Below are positions 32,966 through 42,460 of a stretch of DNA of 64,000 nt, one piece after another. The notes under the pieces are model-generated. The model saw nothing but the letters and a program-made list of their open reading frames with translations. It had not been told where the DNA came from and made no database searches. The translations under genes and the position numbers were made by a program. Within the stretch, counting starts at the first letter, position 1. Each line of letters begins with the position of its first letter. Origin of the DNA: Natronospira proteinivora (GTDB taxonomy: Bacteria; Pseudomonadota; Gammaproteobacteria; Natronospirales; Natronospiraceae); assembly GCF_024170465.1 (NCBI RefSeq), contig NZ_JALJYF010000001.1, forward strand, positions 868,001 through 932,000, written 5' to 3'.

Positions 32966-33790
32966 TCAGGCTGCGGCCACTCCATCACGTCCCTGTCGTT
33001 TCACCCGATACATGGCCTGATCCGCCCGGCGAACTAGCTGATCCCTGGTTTCCTGTGGAATCCCTTCGGTAATCCCGATACTGACCTTGGGGGCACTCTT
33101 GGTCACCTCCAATTGAATTCGCACACGCGCCGCCACCAGTCGGGCTGCTTCCAGGTCTGTTTCCGGCAATATCACCAAGAACTCATCACCGCCGAAGCGG
33201 CCAACCACATCTGATCCGCGGGTCGCTGATTGCAGGACATCTGCCAGTTTGCAAAGCGCCCGATCCCCCGACTCATGACCCATTTGATCATTCAGCTGCT
33301 TGAGGTCATCCATGTCAATCATTAGCAGCGACAGGGGGGTCTGGTGTCGGCGACTTCGATGAAGCTCCTCAGACAGACGTTGCTCCAGACCTGTGCGATT
33401 GAGTATGCCGGTCAGAGCATCCACCATGGCACGTTGTTCCGCCTCCTGGATGGCCAGCAGTCGACTTGCCAGGGGGATTAGTACCGGGCTGAGACGACAG
33501 ACCAGAGCGCCACCCTCAGCGGATTCATTGCCGCCTATCCGGAAACGCCCAAGGCCCCGACCCTGATGCTCAAGATCAGCGTCGATCAAGGGAAGTCCGC
33601 CCTGCCCCCAACTCCAACGGCCCAATCCCGGGCTGTCGATTACCAGCGACTGGATACCGCTGTCTTCCATGGTGTGGGACAAGGCTTGGACCGCTTCAAC
33701 CAGGGCCGCTGGGGTCTCTACGCAAAGGAGGCGGCGAATTTGGGCAAGATCGGGATGGGTCGGCTCTCCAAAAGTCGACGTCAGGCTCAT
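32966..33790 (-). CDS. Diguanylate cyclase (GGDEF)
   Basis: A 274-aa protein. The C-terminal half is a complete GGDEF domain: DALTGILNRTGLEQRL, then MIDMDDLKQLNDQMGHESGD, and the active site RFGGDEF. An allosteric I-site (RGSD) lies five residues before the GGDEF, so product inhibition is expected. It should make c-di-GMP from two GTP. The first 120 residues form an input region without a membrane segment or a motif that I recognise. It is convergent with the EAL-HDOD gene and near the ComFB gene. Confidence 0.9.
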   Translation of the reverse strand: MSLTSTFGEPTHPDLAQIRRLLCVETPAALVEAVQALSHTMEDSGIQSLVIDSPGLGRWSWGQGGLPLIDADLEHQGRGLGRFRIGGNESAEGGALVCRLSPVLIPLASRLLAIQEAEQRAMVDALTGILNRTGLEQRLSEELHRSRRHQTPLSLLMIDMDDLKQLNDQMGHESGDRALCKLADVLQSATRGSDVVGRFGGDEFLVILPETDLEAARLVAARVRIQLEVTKSAPKVSIGITEGIPQETRDQLVRRADQAMYRVKRQGRDGVAAA

Positions 33791-33899
33791 TGTCTCAGCT
33801 CACTCTTCTTGTCTTTGAGCAGAAAAGATAAGCAAGCCACATGCCAGGCAGGAAATTACACAGAAGATCAGTGAGATAGCAACTCAGGGGAAAGGAAGT

Positions 33900-33939
33900 G
33901 ATTCCGTCGTCCGGCAAATGCTTGCCGGACGACGGAATC
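33900..33939 (-). terminator. Long perfect hairpin after the RND operon
   Basis: GATTCCGTCGTCCGGCAA pairs perfectly with its complement over 18 bp around the loop ATGC, 11 nt after the RND stop. The exit side continues ACTTCCTTTCCCC rather than a clean T run, so termination may be partial; the hairpin could also protect the 3' end of the mRNA. Confidence 0.6.
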
Positions 33940-33949
33940 CCGACGCCCG

Positions 33950-36900
33950 TCAAGAAGGGGTGACCGCCGTTTCAGCCTCCAGCTCGTCATCCCGGCGATG
34001 GAAAATGGCGTAGATTACCGGGATGACCAGCAGAGTGGTGAAACTGGCGGACAACAGACCGCCAATGACGGCCCGGGCCATGGGGGCCTGCTGATCCGCC
34101 CCCTCACCAATGCCCAGTGCCAGCGGCAACATGGCGAAGGTCGTGGTCAGCGTGGTCATGAGTACCGGGCGCAGCCGTCGCCGTCCCGCTTCGGTGATGG
34201 CGGCATTCAGGCGCATCCCCTCCCCCCGCTGGAGCCGCCCGGTCTGATCCACAATCAGGATGGAGTTATTCACCACAATTCCCACCAGCATGATCATCCC
34301 GATCAGCGATTGCAGATTAAAGGTGGTGCCTGTGAGATACAGCATCACATTGACCCCGATAATGGCCAGGGGCACTGTGAACATCACGATGAACGGATCG
34401 CGCAGGGATTCATATAGAGATGCGAGAACCATGTAGACCAGAAGAACCGCCATGATCATGGCCAGGCCCAGCTCAGAGAAAGCCTCCTGCTGTTCCTCGA
34501 ATTCCCCTGAGACAACCGCGTCATAGCCATCGGGCATGGGAATATCCCGCAATACATCCTGGACATCCGCCGCCACCGAGCCAAGGTCCCGGCCGCTGAT
34601 ATTGGCATAGACCACCGCGAGGCGCTGCTGATTCTTGCGGTCAATCTGCTGCGGTCCAACCCCCTCACCCACATCCACCAGGTTGCGCAAGGCAATCTGA
34701 TCGCCTTCATCATTGCGCACGGTCAGATTCAGGATTTGAGACTGGGTCAACCGCTCGGAATCACGCATGCGGATGAACATGTCGTATTCCCGGCCCTCAT
34801 CCGTAAATTCCCCGGCTCGGACCCCGCCGATGGCGGCTTCCAGGGTTCTGGCGGCCCGCTCCATGGAGACACCCAGGTCGGCGGCCCGGTCCCGGTTGAG
34901 CAGCATCAGTTCTTGCGGAATACCTTCTTCCCGGCTGCGTCGGGTATCACTAATCCCTTCCACGCCGGCCAGCCGCTCTTCCACGTCGTCAGAAAGGGCA
35001 TCCAGGCGATCCAGGTCGAAGCCACGAACTTCCACTTCCATCTGCTCACCATCGCCACCGCCGGTGCCCATGCGGAGCAGGAACAGGCCCTGACCGGCGC
35101 GGGTACGGATGGTAGCGCCGGGGATATCTTCCAGCAGCGGGCGCAGGTCGGCCGCGATTTCAGCACTACTGCGATCCCGGTCCCTGACGCCCACCAGGCT
35201 GAGGCGGACCTCCCCGGTATGACCTTGTCCACGCCAGCCGGAAGAACCCAGACGGGTATAATTGGATTCAGCCTCGGGAACTTCCGGGATCACGATATCT
35301 TCCACCTGCTTCATGACCTCATCCAGGATCTCCAGACGAGTACCGGGTTCCATTTCCACACTCACCCGAACCTCACTCTCATCCGCCTCGGGCATGAACT
35401 CCGCCCCGATATGAGGCATGAGCAGCAAGGACAGAAGGAACACCAGACCGGCCAGGGACAGGGTCATGGGCTTGTGCCGCAGCAAGAGCTCCAGCAGCTC
35501 CTTGTAACGAAGCTCCATGGCGTCAAATCCACGTCCCATGGCGGCGGCCATCCGCTTGGCCAGGCTACGACCGCTGCCTCCGTTCTCGTCCTTGAGAATC
35601 TTTGAAGCCATCATGGGTACGACAGTCAGCGCAACCAGCAAGGAACAGATCAGCGCAAAGCCCACGGTATAGGCCAGTTGGCTGAACATTTCCCCGGACA
35701 TGCCCTGGGCGAAGATCAGTGGTGCGAAAATCACCAGCGTGGTGATGGTGCTGGCAATGATGGCCGGTCCCACCTGGGATGTCCCCACAACGGCAGCCCG
35801 ACTGCGATCGTCGGCCTCCTCCTTGCGGACCCGGGAGATATTTTCCAGGACCACAATGGCATTATCCACCATCAACCCGACGCCCAGAGCCAGCCCCCCC
35901 AGGGTCATGAGGTTGAGCGTGAAACCACCAAAATAGATCAGCGAGAAGGTGGCAATGAGCGAGGTGGGGATCGCTACCGCAACGACCAATGTGCCTCGTA
36001 TATTTCGCAGAAAAACCAGTAGCACGAATACAGCCAGAATCCCGCCATACAGAATAGTGGTGGTCAGATTGTTGACCGAGTTCTGGATGTATTCGGACTG
36101 ATCGACAATGGGCACCAGATCCAGCTGGGGATAGTCCCGCTGGATGCGTTGCATTTCGGCATTGACCTGGTCGGCGACATCAACTGTATTACTCCCGGCC
36201 TGCTTGCGCACAGCAATCCGGACACCGGGTTCCTCATTGATACGAATGAGCCGGGAGATGCGTTCATGCCCATCTTCCACATCCGCGATCTGGCCCAGTC
36301 GAACCTGACTTCCCTCCCGCCGGGCCACAGTAAGGTTACGGATTTCCTCCAGCGTGGAAAACTTGCCCGGGGTGCGTACCGCCACGTCCAGCCGGCCGCG
36401 CTCGACCTCACCTGCAGGCACCGTCACATTGGCTTCCCGAAGCGCGGTGCGAACCTGATCCAGTGTCAGGTCCAGGGCCCGAATCCGTTCCGGATCCACC
36501 TTAATCTGGATTTGGCGTTCCAGCCCGCCCCAGACATCCAGGGTGGCCACACCCGGGATGCGCTCAATGCGGTAGCTCAGGTCCTCGTCGATCAGGCTTC
36601 GCAGGGCAATGGGGTCCAAATCACTGGCAACGCCATAGATGAGGATGGGAAAGCTGGCCGGGTCAAACTTGCGCAGCTGGGGGCGATCGGCCTCTTCCGG
36701 CAGGGCGTTGACGATACGGTCCAGGCGGTCACGGATGTCATTGGCAGCCACATCCAGGTCTACCCCCCACTGGAAGGTGACGCGAACCTGGCTGCTGCCT
36801 TCCGAGGAAACAGAGGTGAGTTCTTCGATGCCGGCCACAGTGGCCACGGATTCTTCAACGCGCCGGGTGATGGTCTCTTCCACCTCTTCCGGGCTGGCGT

Positions 36901-37057
36901 TCTCGTAATTCGTAGCCACGGTGAGCGTGGGATAAGTCACGTCCGGCATCAAATCCAACGGCAGCCGGCTCAGGGCAAATAACCCCACCAGGACAGCGAT
37001 GAGCGCCATCATGGTGGTAAAAACGGGCCGGTTGACGGTCAGTGTCGCGATTTTCAT
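33950..37057 (-). CDS. RND-family efflux permease
   Basis: A 1035-aa inner-membrane proton-driven pump. It opens with [37 protein letters not shown], has two periplasmic loops, twelve expected transmembrane helices and the proton-relay helix [17 protein letters not shown]. Homologues export drugs, dyes, lipids or metabolites; the substrate cannot be read from the sequence. The gene lies 36 nt after its adaptor gene on the same strand. No outer-membrane channel gene is adjacent, so it presumably uses one encoded elsewhere, unlike the second RND set at 50.4-56.2 kb. Confidence 0.9.
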   Translation of the reverse strand: MKIATLTVNRPVFTTMMALIAVLVGLFALSRLPLDLMPDVTYPTLTVATNYENASPEEVEETITRRVEESVATVAGIEELTSVSSEGSSQVRVTFQWGVDLDVAANDIRDRLDRIVNALPEEADRPQLRKFDPASFPILIYGVASDLDPIALRSLIDEDLSYRIERIPGVATLDVWGGLERQIQIKVDPERIRALDLTLDQVRTALREANVTVPAGEVERGRLDVAVRTPGKFSTLEEIRNLTVARREGSQVRLGQIADVEDGHERISRLIRINEEPGVRIAVRKQAGSNTVDVADQVNAEMQRIQRDYPQLDLVPIVDQSEYIQNSVNNLTTTILYGGILAVFVLLVFLRNIRGTLVVAVAIPTSLIATFSLIYFGGFTLNLMTLGGLALGVGLMVDNAIVVLENISRVRKEEADDRSRAAVVGTSQVGPAIIASTITTLVIFAPLIFAQGMSGEMFSQLAYTVGFALICSLLVALTVVPMMASKILKDENGGSGRSLAKRMAAAMGRGFDAMELRYKELLELLLRHKPMTLSLAGLVFLLSLLLMPHIGAEFMPEADESEVRVSVEMEPGTRLEILDEVMKQVEDIVIPEVPEAESNYTRLGSSGWRGQGHTGEVRLSLVGVRDRDRSSAEIAADLRPLLEDIPGATIRTRAGQGLFLLRMGTGGGDGEQMEVEVRGFDLDRLDALSDDVEERLAGVEGISDTRRSREEGIPQELMLLNRDRAADLGVSMERAARTLEAAIGGVRAGEFTDEGREYDMFIRMRDSERLTQSQILNLTVRNDEGDQIALRNLVDVGEGVGPQQIDRKNQQRLAVVYANISGRDLGSVAADVQDVLRDIPMPDGYDAVVSGEFEEQQEAFSELGLAMIMAVLLVYMVLASLYESLRDPFIVMFTVPLAIIGVNVMLYLTGTTFNLQSLIGMIMLVGIVVNNSILIVDQTGRLQRGEGMRLNAAITEAGRRRLRPVLMTTLTTTFAMLPLALGIGEGADQQAPMARAVIGGLLSASFTTLLVIPVIYAIFHRRDDELEAETAVTPS

Positions 37058-37093
37058 CGGCGTATCCTGGTGCTGTTGTAAAGGCGGAGCGGC

Positions 37094-38293
37094 TTAGTCG
37101 GACTCGCTGATTCGCAGGGGCGTCCCGTCCCCGAGCCGATGCTGCCCCAGGGTGACCACCCGGCCTTCAATGTCCGGCTCCAGGATCTGGCTGTATTGTT
37201 CGGTTTGAATGCCCAGTGTGATGGGAACAAAGCGGGCCTTGGGCCGCTCCTCGCCGGCGTCCTCGTCGGGTGCTTCCACGCGGAAAATACCCCGTTCTCC
37301 CGCATAGCGCGTAACCGCGTTGTTGGGGACCACGCGGGCATCGGCGACCTCTTCTACCTGAATACGCATCTTGACGAAGAATCCCGGGCTGAGCCGCCGC
37401 TCTTCGTTGGGTACGTCGATTTCAACACGGGCTTGTCGGGTCGCTTCCTGCAACTGGGGGGCAATACGCGCCACCGAGCCCTCAAAATGCTCCCCGGGCC
37501 AGGCGTCGCTCCGAATCTCCACCGTTTGCCCGCGGCTCATGCGCGCGAAATCCCGATCAGTGACGAAGGTGACGGCCCGCAGGGAACCGGTGTCCAGTAC
37601 GGTAATCAGGGGTTCATTGGCCGGAACCATGGATCCCTCATCGACAAATCGCTCACCGACCAGGCGCTCGGTATTCTCATCACCACCATTCCATTCCGCA
37701 CGCACCGTGGCATGGGAAAGCCGCAGACGAGCTGCCCCCAGGGCCGCTTCACGCTGCGCCACCTGGGCTTCATTGACCCGGACGTTGGCTCGGGCGGCAT
37801 CGTACTCGGACTGGCCCACATCATATTCCGATTCGGAAGCCAGGCCCTGCTCCCGCAAATCCGCCAGCCGGCCGTATTCCCGCTCGCGAACCACCTTATT
37901 GGCCCGGGCATCCTCCAGCTGGGCCTCGGCAACCTGCAGAGCGGCTCGGGCTTCTGCCACCTCTTGCTCAAATTCTTCGTCATCCAATCGGGCAATGACC
38001 TGCCCCTGGCTGACCCGGTCACCGATATCCACCTCCAGGCTGCGCAGGCGTCCCCCTACCTTGGGCGCAAGATTGAAGCGGTGAGCTGCCTGCAAGGTTC
38101 CCGTGTATTCAGCAATATCCTGAATGGTCTGGTGACTGACCTGGCCGACTTCAACAGCAACTGCCTGGTCACGGTCGCCATCACCGGGCCAGCCACCGCC
38201 ACCGGGACCGGAGCGTTCCCCCTGTCCCAACCACCAGATCAAGGCCGCGCCAAGCAGCACGGCCACGAAAATCAATAGCTTTTTTATGTTCAT
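37094..38293 (-). CDS. RND periplasmic adaptor (membrane fusion protein)
   Basis: A 399-aa HlyD/AcrA-type adaptor. An N-terminal transmembrane anchor (about residues 5-22) is followed by a Gly/Asp-rich linker, the lipoyl half-motifs (APKVGGRLRSLEVDIGDRVSQGQVIARLD), an alpha-hairpin of about 90 residues rich in Ala, Arg and Glu, and the beta-barrel with SPGFFVKMRI. No lipobox is seen. A TTG 12 nt upstream is also in frame; ATG at 38293 is favoured. It is followed by the RND permease gene. Confidence 0.88.
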   Translation of the reverse strand: MNIKKLLIFVAVLLGAALIWWLGQGERSGPGGGGWPGDGDRDQAVAVEVGQVSHQTIQDIAEYTGTLQAAHRFNLAPKVGGRLRSLEVDIGDRVSQGQVIARLDDEEFEQEVAEARAALQVAEAQLEDARANKVVREREYGRLADLREQGLASESEYDVGQSEYDAARANVRVNEAQVAQREAALGAARLRLSHATVRAEWNGGDENTERLVGERFVDEGSMVPANEPLITVLDTGSLRAVTFVTDRDFARMSRGQTVEIRSDAWPGEHFEGSVARIAPQLQEATRQARVEIDVPNEERRLSPGFFVKMRIQVEEVADARVVPNNAVTRYAGERGIFRVEAPDEDAGEERPKARFVPITLGIQTEQYSQILEPDIEGRVVTLGQHRLGDGTPLRISESD

Positions 38294-38426
38294 TACGACT
38301 CGCAATCCTTAGGGCTGGAATGAGAGGTGGCACTCCCTTTGATTCACTGCCGGGTCAAGAACGTCCGAAGTCGAACTATATACGGCTTCGGGCATTGTGA
38401 CTGCCATGGCCGGGTTCAGTTCCATG

Positions 38427-38945
38427 CTATTTCCATTTCTGCGCCATCAGGTATTTAAACTGATCCTCGCTCTGAATCGCCCCAGGCCTGGCCTGTCGGA
38501 CTTGCCGAATAGCCGTTTCCGGCTCAACACCCTGCTCAATCAGCAATCGGGCGGCCACCGTACCGGTGCGCCCCAAGCCTGCCAGGCAATGGATGGTAAT
38601 GCGGTGCCCGGCAGCCAGCTCCTCCCAAATCGCCTGCCCGGCGCTCTGCCAGGCGGATTCGAAGGCTCGGCCGGGAGCACAGAAATCCGGAATAGGGCAA
38701 TGCCACCAGGCCAACCCCATGGCGTGAGCTTGCGAGGGCAAATCGGAGAGACCCAGCCAGGACAGTTCAGTCTGTTCGTTCAAGGTCAAAAGGCCCACTG
38801 CCCCCCAGTCGGAAATGGCCCGGAGATCGTCATGAAGACGGCGATGTCCGGTACTCATAATCAGATCACCGGTACCAGGGCAACGGCTCAAGCCCAACAC
38901 GCCCTTCAGTGCTGGCATGGGCAGACTGTCAATACTCAGATACAT
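38427..38945 (-). CDS. Dual-specificity/tyrosine phosphatase-like protein
   Basis: A 172-aa cysteine-based phosphatase. The signature HCxxGxxRTG is present as HCLAGLGRTGTVAARLL, and a general-acid region (PIPDF) lies upstream. The sequence resembles the CDKN3/atypical dual-specificity group. Substrates could be phosphoproteins or phosphorylated lipids. It is 38 nt downstream of a cardiolipin synthase gene on the same strand. In mitochondria, a phosphatase of this superfamily (PTPMT1) makes phosphatidylglycerol, the substrate for cardiolipin synthesis, so a similar function is possible but untested. The start MYLSID is chosen; an ATG two codons earlier is nearly equivalent. Confidence 0.78.
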   Translation of the reverse strand: MYLSIDSLPMPALKGVLGLSRCPGTGDLIMSTGHRRLHDDLRAISDWGAVGLLTLNEQTELSWLGLSDLPSQAHAMGLAWWHCPIPDFCAPGRAFESAWQSAGQAIWEELAAGHRITIHCLAGLGRTGTVAARLLIEQGVEPETAIRQVRQARPGAIQSEDQFKYLMAQKWK

Positions 38946-38983
38946 GCGCAAACAGCCCCTCCATAGGCCAAGAAGACCATGCC

Positions 38984-40414
38984 TCAGAGATAAGGCGTCA
39001 ACAATCGAGCCAGGCCGTTGCGCAAGCGTCTGGCCAGCGTAAAACGCTTTTGCCAGGTGCTATCAACGGCCTGACTCTCTACAAGGCAGTCGCGAAAGTG
39101 GGATTCCAGGGATTGCACGAACCATTCGTCATAGCATTCCAGATTGCACTCAAAATTAAGCGAGAGGCTGCGGGGATCCCAATTAGCCGAGCCGATCATG
39201 GCCCACTGCCCGTCCACAGTGAACAATTTACTGTGATCGAAGGGGCCGGGCCGAAAATGAAACTGAACGCCCCAGCGCATCATCGGGGCCAATTGTGCTT
39301 CGATGGCCCAGGACACCAAGGAGAGATTATTCTTCTCCGGCAGAATGACGTCCACTTGGACGCCCCTCAATGCCGCGGCACCCAGGGCATCCTGCAGGCT
39401 GGCATCCGGCAGGAAATAAGGCGTCATGATGGCAATGCGGTGTTGGGCGGCATTGAGCGCGCCCAGCAGGATTTGGCGAAGCGTGTCGTAGTTCTCATCC
39501 GGTCCATCGGCCACGATCCGAGCCAATGATGCCCCGGGCGTGCGGGGGATGGGAAAGAAAGCACGGTGTCGAAGGTCTTCCCCGACGGCGAACAGCCAGT
39601 CCTCGGCAAACACCGCCTGCATTTCCGAGACCACCGGCCCTTCCACCTCAAAATGAATATCCCGAATGGGGTGGTGCGTTGTTTCGTCCAATACGTTACC
39701 GGCGGCAATATTCATTCCCCCGATAAAGCCCTTGTGCCCATCCACTACCAGCAATTTGCGATGATTGCGAAGATTCATGAAACGAACCAGCCAAGGCAGC
39801 CGGGCCGGCATGAACTTGGCGGTGGGAATGGAATCGCGTTTTAACAGCCCTTCAATGCTGGGCATGGAGTAACGAAGGCCTACCGCATCCACCAGCACCC
39901 GAATTGCCACGCCTCTCTGCCGGGCCTCGGACAAGGCATCGACAAATTCGCGCCCCACCCGGTCGCGATTGAAGATATACGTACTCAGGGTGATGCTCTC
40001 GCGCGCAGAACGGATGGCGGTCAGCATGGCCGGATAGGCTTGGTCACCATTATGCAGGACGGTCAGGGTGTTGCCGCCCAGTAATGGCTGGCGAGCAACC
40101 CGATTCGACAGGCGGGACAGGGGCAGCAGGGACTGGGGGACAAATTGTTCCAGTACATTGGGCAGGTAGGCATCAAGATCCCGCTCCCCCTGAATACGGG
40201 GCAGCGTGCCTCTCAATGCATGGGCCCGGCGACGAATCCGGTTGATACCGAGTAGCAGATACAGCAGCGACCCCAGCAGGGGAGCAAGCCAGATAACCCC
40301 CACCCAGGCCACTGTGGCCCGATTGTCATTCTTGTAGAGGATGGCATGCCCAGAGGCCAGCATGGCCACGATCAGGGACAGAAGGGCAAGCCAGGTTGTT
40401 GTCCCGCCTATCAC
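38984..40414 (-). CDS. cls: Cardiolipin synthase, ClsA-type
   Basis: A 476-aa membrane phospholipase D-family enzyme. It starts with two transmembrane helices (about residues 8-25 and 35-55: VAWVGVIWLAPLLGSLLYLLLG), the PLDc_N region typical of ClsA. The catalytic HKD motifs are HRKLLVVD and HSKLFTVD, followed by GGMN and GSAN. It condenses two phosphatidylglycerol molecules into cardiolipin, a lipid often enriched under high salt. The start is GTG with GGAG upstream. It lies between a macrodomain gene (22-nt gap) and a phosphatase gene (38-nt gap). A soluble ClsB-like paralogue lies at 1476-2609. Confidence 0.9.
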   Translation of the reverse strand: MIGGTTTWLALLSLIVAMLASGHAILYKNDNRATVAWVGVIWLAPLLGSLLYLLLGINRIRRRAHALRGTLPRIQGERDLDAYLPNVLEQFVPQSLLPLSRLSNRVARQPLLGGNTLTVLHNGDQAYPAMLTAIRSARESITLSTYIFNRDRVGREFVDALSEARQRGVAIRVLVDAVGLRYSMPSIEGLLKRDSIPTAKFMPARLPWLVRFMNLRNHRKLLVVDGHKGFIGGMNIAAGNVLDETTHHPIRDIHFEVEGPVVSEMQAVFAEDWLFAVGEDLRHRAFFPIPRTPGASLARIVADGPDENYDTLRQILLGALNAAQHRIAIMTPYFLPDASLQDALGAAALRGVQVDVILPEKNNLSLVSWAIEAQLAPMMRWGVQFHFRPGPFDHSKLFTVDGQWAMIGSANWDPRSLSLNFECNLECYDEWFVQSLESHFRDCLVESQAVDSTWQKRFTLARRLRNGLARLLTPYL

Positions 40415-40436
40415 AGGGCGGTCTCCCCTCCGTCGC

Positions 40437-40970
40437 TCAGGCCATGCCGGCCAGGATTTCCTGATGCACTTGCAGGTCTAATTCCGAAAACAGGACAAAG
40501 CGGACCAGGCGCAGGGATGTGAGCGAAGACGCCCGGCGAACCACGGTCTGAAGGGCAATTCCGGCCGCCTCTCGAATGGGATAGCCAAATGCGCCGGTGG
40601 AAATGGCAGGAAAGCCCACGCTGCCCAATCCGGCTTCTTCAGCCCGGTCCATGGCGGCCTCATAGCAACGGACCAGCAACTCATCGGCTGGCTCATCCAC
40701 GCCATAGACGGGGCCCAGACAATGGATTACATGGGCATTGGGCAGTTTGAAGGCTTCGGTGATCACAGCCTCACCGGGTCGTATGGGCGCCAGGGGGCGA
40801 CAGGCCGCATCCAGGTCGGGGCCGGCCGCTCGGTGGATGGCACCGGCGACCCCACCTCCGATGGCCAGCTGAGCATTGGCCGCATTCACCACGGCATCCA
40901 GATCGTCCTGGCGGGTAATATCACCCCGCACCAGTTGCAGGGTCAGATTGCCGAATTGTTGTTCCTGCAT
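40437..40970 (-). CDS. Macrodomain protein, ADP-ribose-acetyl hydrolase-like
   Basis: A 177-aa MacroD/YmdB-like macrodomain. The blocks GDITRQDDLDAVVNAANAQL, GGGVAGAIHRAAG and FPAISTGAFGYPI form the ADP-ribose pocket; the Asn and Asp positions needed for hydrolysis are present. Members remove O-acetyl-ADP-ribose or mono-ADP-ribose from proteins. GGAG lies six bases before the ATG at 40970; an upstream GTG is less good. It leads a three-gene run with cls and the phosphatase. A connection with the RES toxin of this window is not implied. Confidence 0.87.
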   Translation of the reverse strand: MQEQQFGNLTLQLVRGDITRQDDLDAVVNAANAQLAIGGGVAGAIHRAAGPDLDAACRPLAPIRPGEAVITEAFKLPNAHVIHCLGPVYGVDEPADELLVRCYEAAMDRAEEAGLGSVGFPAISTGAFGYPIREAAGIALQTVVRRASSLTSLRLVRFVLFSELDLQVHQEILAGMA

Positions 40971-41034
40971 GCTCGTCTCCACTGCCCATGACCCAATGAA
41001 TATTGGTTACGCAAGGGTAGCAGCCTCGGCGGTC

Positions 41035-42252
41035 TTAATCTTCGAAGCGGCGGAAGATCAAGCTGGCGTTGGTGCCGCCGAAGCCAAAGCTGTTGGACAT
41101 GACCGTATTCAATGAGACGTTGTCCTGCCGCTCGGCCACCACGGGCCGCCCTTCCGCCTCCGGATCCAGATTCTCGATATTGGCCGAGGCGGCGATAAAG
41201 CCTTCCTTCATCATGAGCAGGCTGAAAATCGCTTCATGTACGCCGGCGGCCCCCAGAGAATGCCCGGTCAGGGATTTGGTGGATGCCACGGGTGGGATAT
41301 TGGCCCCGAAAACTTCGGACATGGCATCCAGTTCGGTGATGTCGCCCCGGGGGGTGCTGGTGCCGTGGGCATTGACGTAATCCACTGGTGTATCCACCGT
41401 GGCCATGGCTTGCTGCATGCAGCGAACCGCACCTTCCCCGCTAGGTGCAACCATATCGGCCCCATCCGAGGTCGCCCCGTAACCTACCAGTTCGGCAATA
41501 ATGGGCGCTCCGCGCTCTCTGGCATGCTCCAGAGATTCCAACACCAGAATGCCACCACCACCGGCAATCACGAAGCCGTCCCGGTCCCGGTCGTAGGGAC
41601 GGGACGCCTTTTCCGGTGTGTCGTTGTACTTTGAAGAGAGGGCCCCCATGCCGTCGAACATCAGGGTCATGGTCCAGTCCTCGTCTTCCCCGCCGCCAGC
41701 AAAGACCACATCCTGTTTGCCCAGCTGAATCTGCTCCATGGCATTTCCGATGCAGTGGGAGCTGGTGGCGCAGGCGGAGGAAATCGAATAGTTGATGCCC
41801 TTGATACCGAAAGCGGTGGCCAGGCAGGCGGAAGTAGTGCTGCTCATGGCCTTGGGCACCGTAAAGCTGCCCACCTTGCGGATACCCCGTTCTCTCAGAG
41901 TGTCGGCCGCCTTGATCAGCCAACCCACCGAGCCGCCCCCGGAGCCGGTGACCAGGCCAATGCGGGGGTCGGACAGTTGTTCCGGGTCCAGTCCCGCGGA
42001 GCGGGCGGCCTCTTCCATGGCCACATAGGCATAACCGGCCGCATCCCCCATGAATCGCAGGGGCTTGCGGGGTACCCGTTCGTTAAGGTCAATCTCCGGT
42101 CGCGCGGAAACCCGACTTCGCAACCCCAGTTCTTCGTATCGTTCGTTGAAGCGGATGCCGGAGCGGCCCTCCCGAAGAGAGTCCGTCACGGTGGTCAGAT
42201 CATTACCCAGGCAGGAGACAATCCCCATGCCGGTCACCACTACGCGTTGCAC
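41035..42252 (-). CDS. fabB: Beta-ketoacyl-ACP synthase I
   Basis: A 405-aa condensing enzyme, needed for unsaturated fatty acid synthesis. The triad is Cys161 (SSACATSSH), His in [11 protein letters not shown] and His in [22 protein letters not shown] follows. FabB rather than FabF is supported by the N-terminus [16 protein letters not shown] and the [16 protein letters not shown] segment. Translation probably begins at GTG 42252, where AAGG is eight bases ahead; GTG 42261 is the alternative. fabA, a usual partner, is not here. A palindrome resembling the PsrA-type half-sites lies in the upstream divergent region. Confidence 0.88.
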   Translation of the reverse strand: MQRVVVTGMGIVSCLGNDLTTVTDSLREGRSGIRFNERYEELGLRSRVSARPEIDLNERVPRKPLRFMGDAAGYAYVAMEEAARSAGLDPEQLSDPRIGLVTGSGGGSVGWLIKAADTLRERGIRKVGSFTVPKAMSSTTSACLATAFGIKGINYSISSACATSSHCIGNAMEQIQLGKQDVVFAGGGEDEDWTMTLMFDGMGALSSKYNDTPEKASRPYDRDRDGFVIAGGGGILVLESLEHARERGAPIIAELVGYGATSDGADMVAPSGEGAVRCMQQAMATVDTPVDYVNAHGTSTPRGDITELDAMSEVFGANIPPVASTKSLTGHSLGAAGVHEAIFSLLMMKEGFIAASANIENLDPEAEGRPVVAERQDNVSLNTVMSNSFGFGGTNASLIFRRFED

Positions 42253-42314
42253 AAGCGCCACCTTTCTGTTTGAGGTTGGAGGAAGAATTAGCCCACTATG
42301 ATAACGCCCTGTTG

Positions 42315-42353
42315 CGTTGGGTGATAGGAATACTGTTTAAAACAGTCCCAACG
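42315..42353. promoter_or_regulatory. Nested inverted repeats between fabB and the aldehyde dehydrogenase gene
   Basis: ACTGTTT-A-AAACAGT lies at 42332-42346, and is itself enclosed by CGTTGGG (42315-42321) and CCCAACG (42347-42353). The 11-mer CTGTTTAAAAC also occurs in the candidate operator upstream of the PsrA-like gene (4226-4236). It is a good candidate for a fatty-acid regulator site controlling fabB and possibly the divergent genes. Confidence 0.5.
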
Positions 42354-42460
42354 ACCGTTTGAGTGGCCTGGTCCGGGCCAGCCTGGATTGACGCCGAGTG
42401 GGCATATACGTCAAGTTGAGGACGAAAGCCCATCCATTGATCCGATCCGGGAGGTGAACC

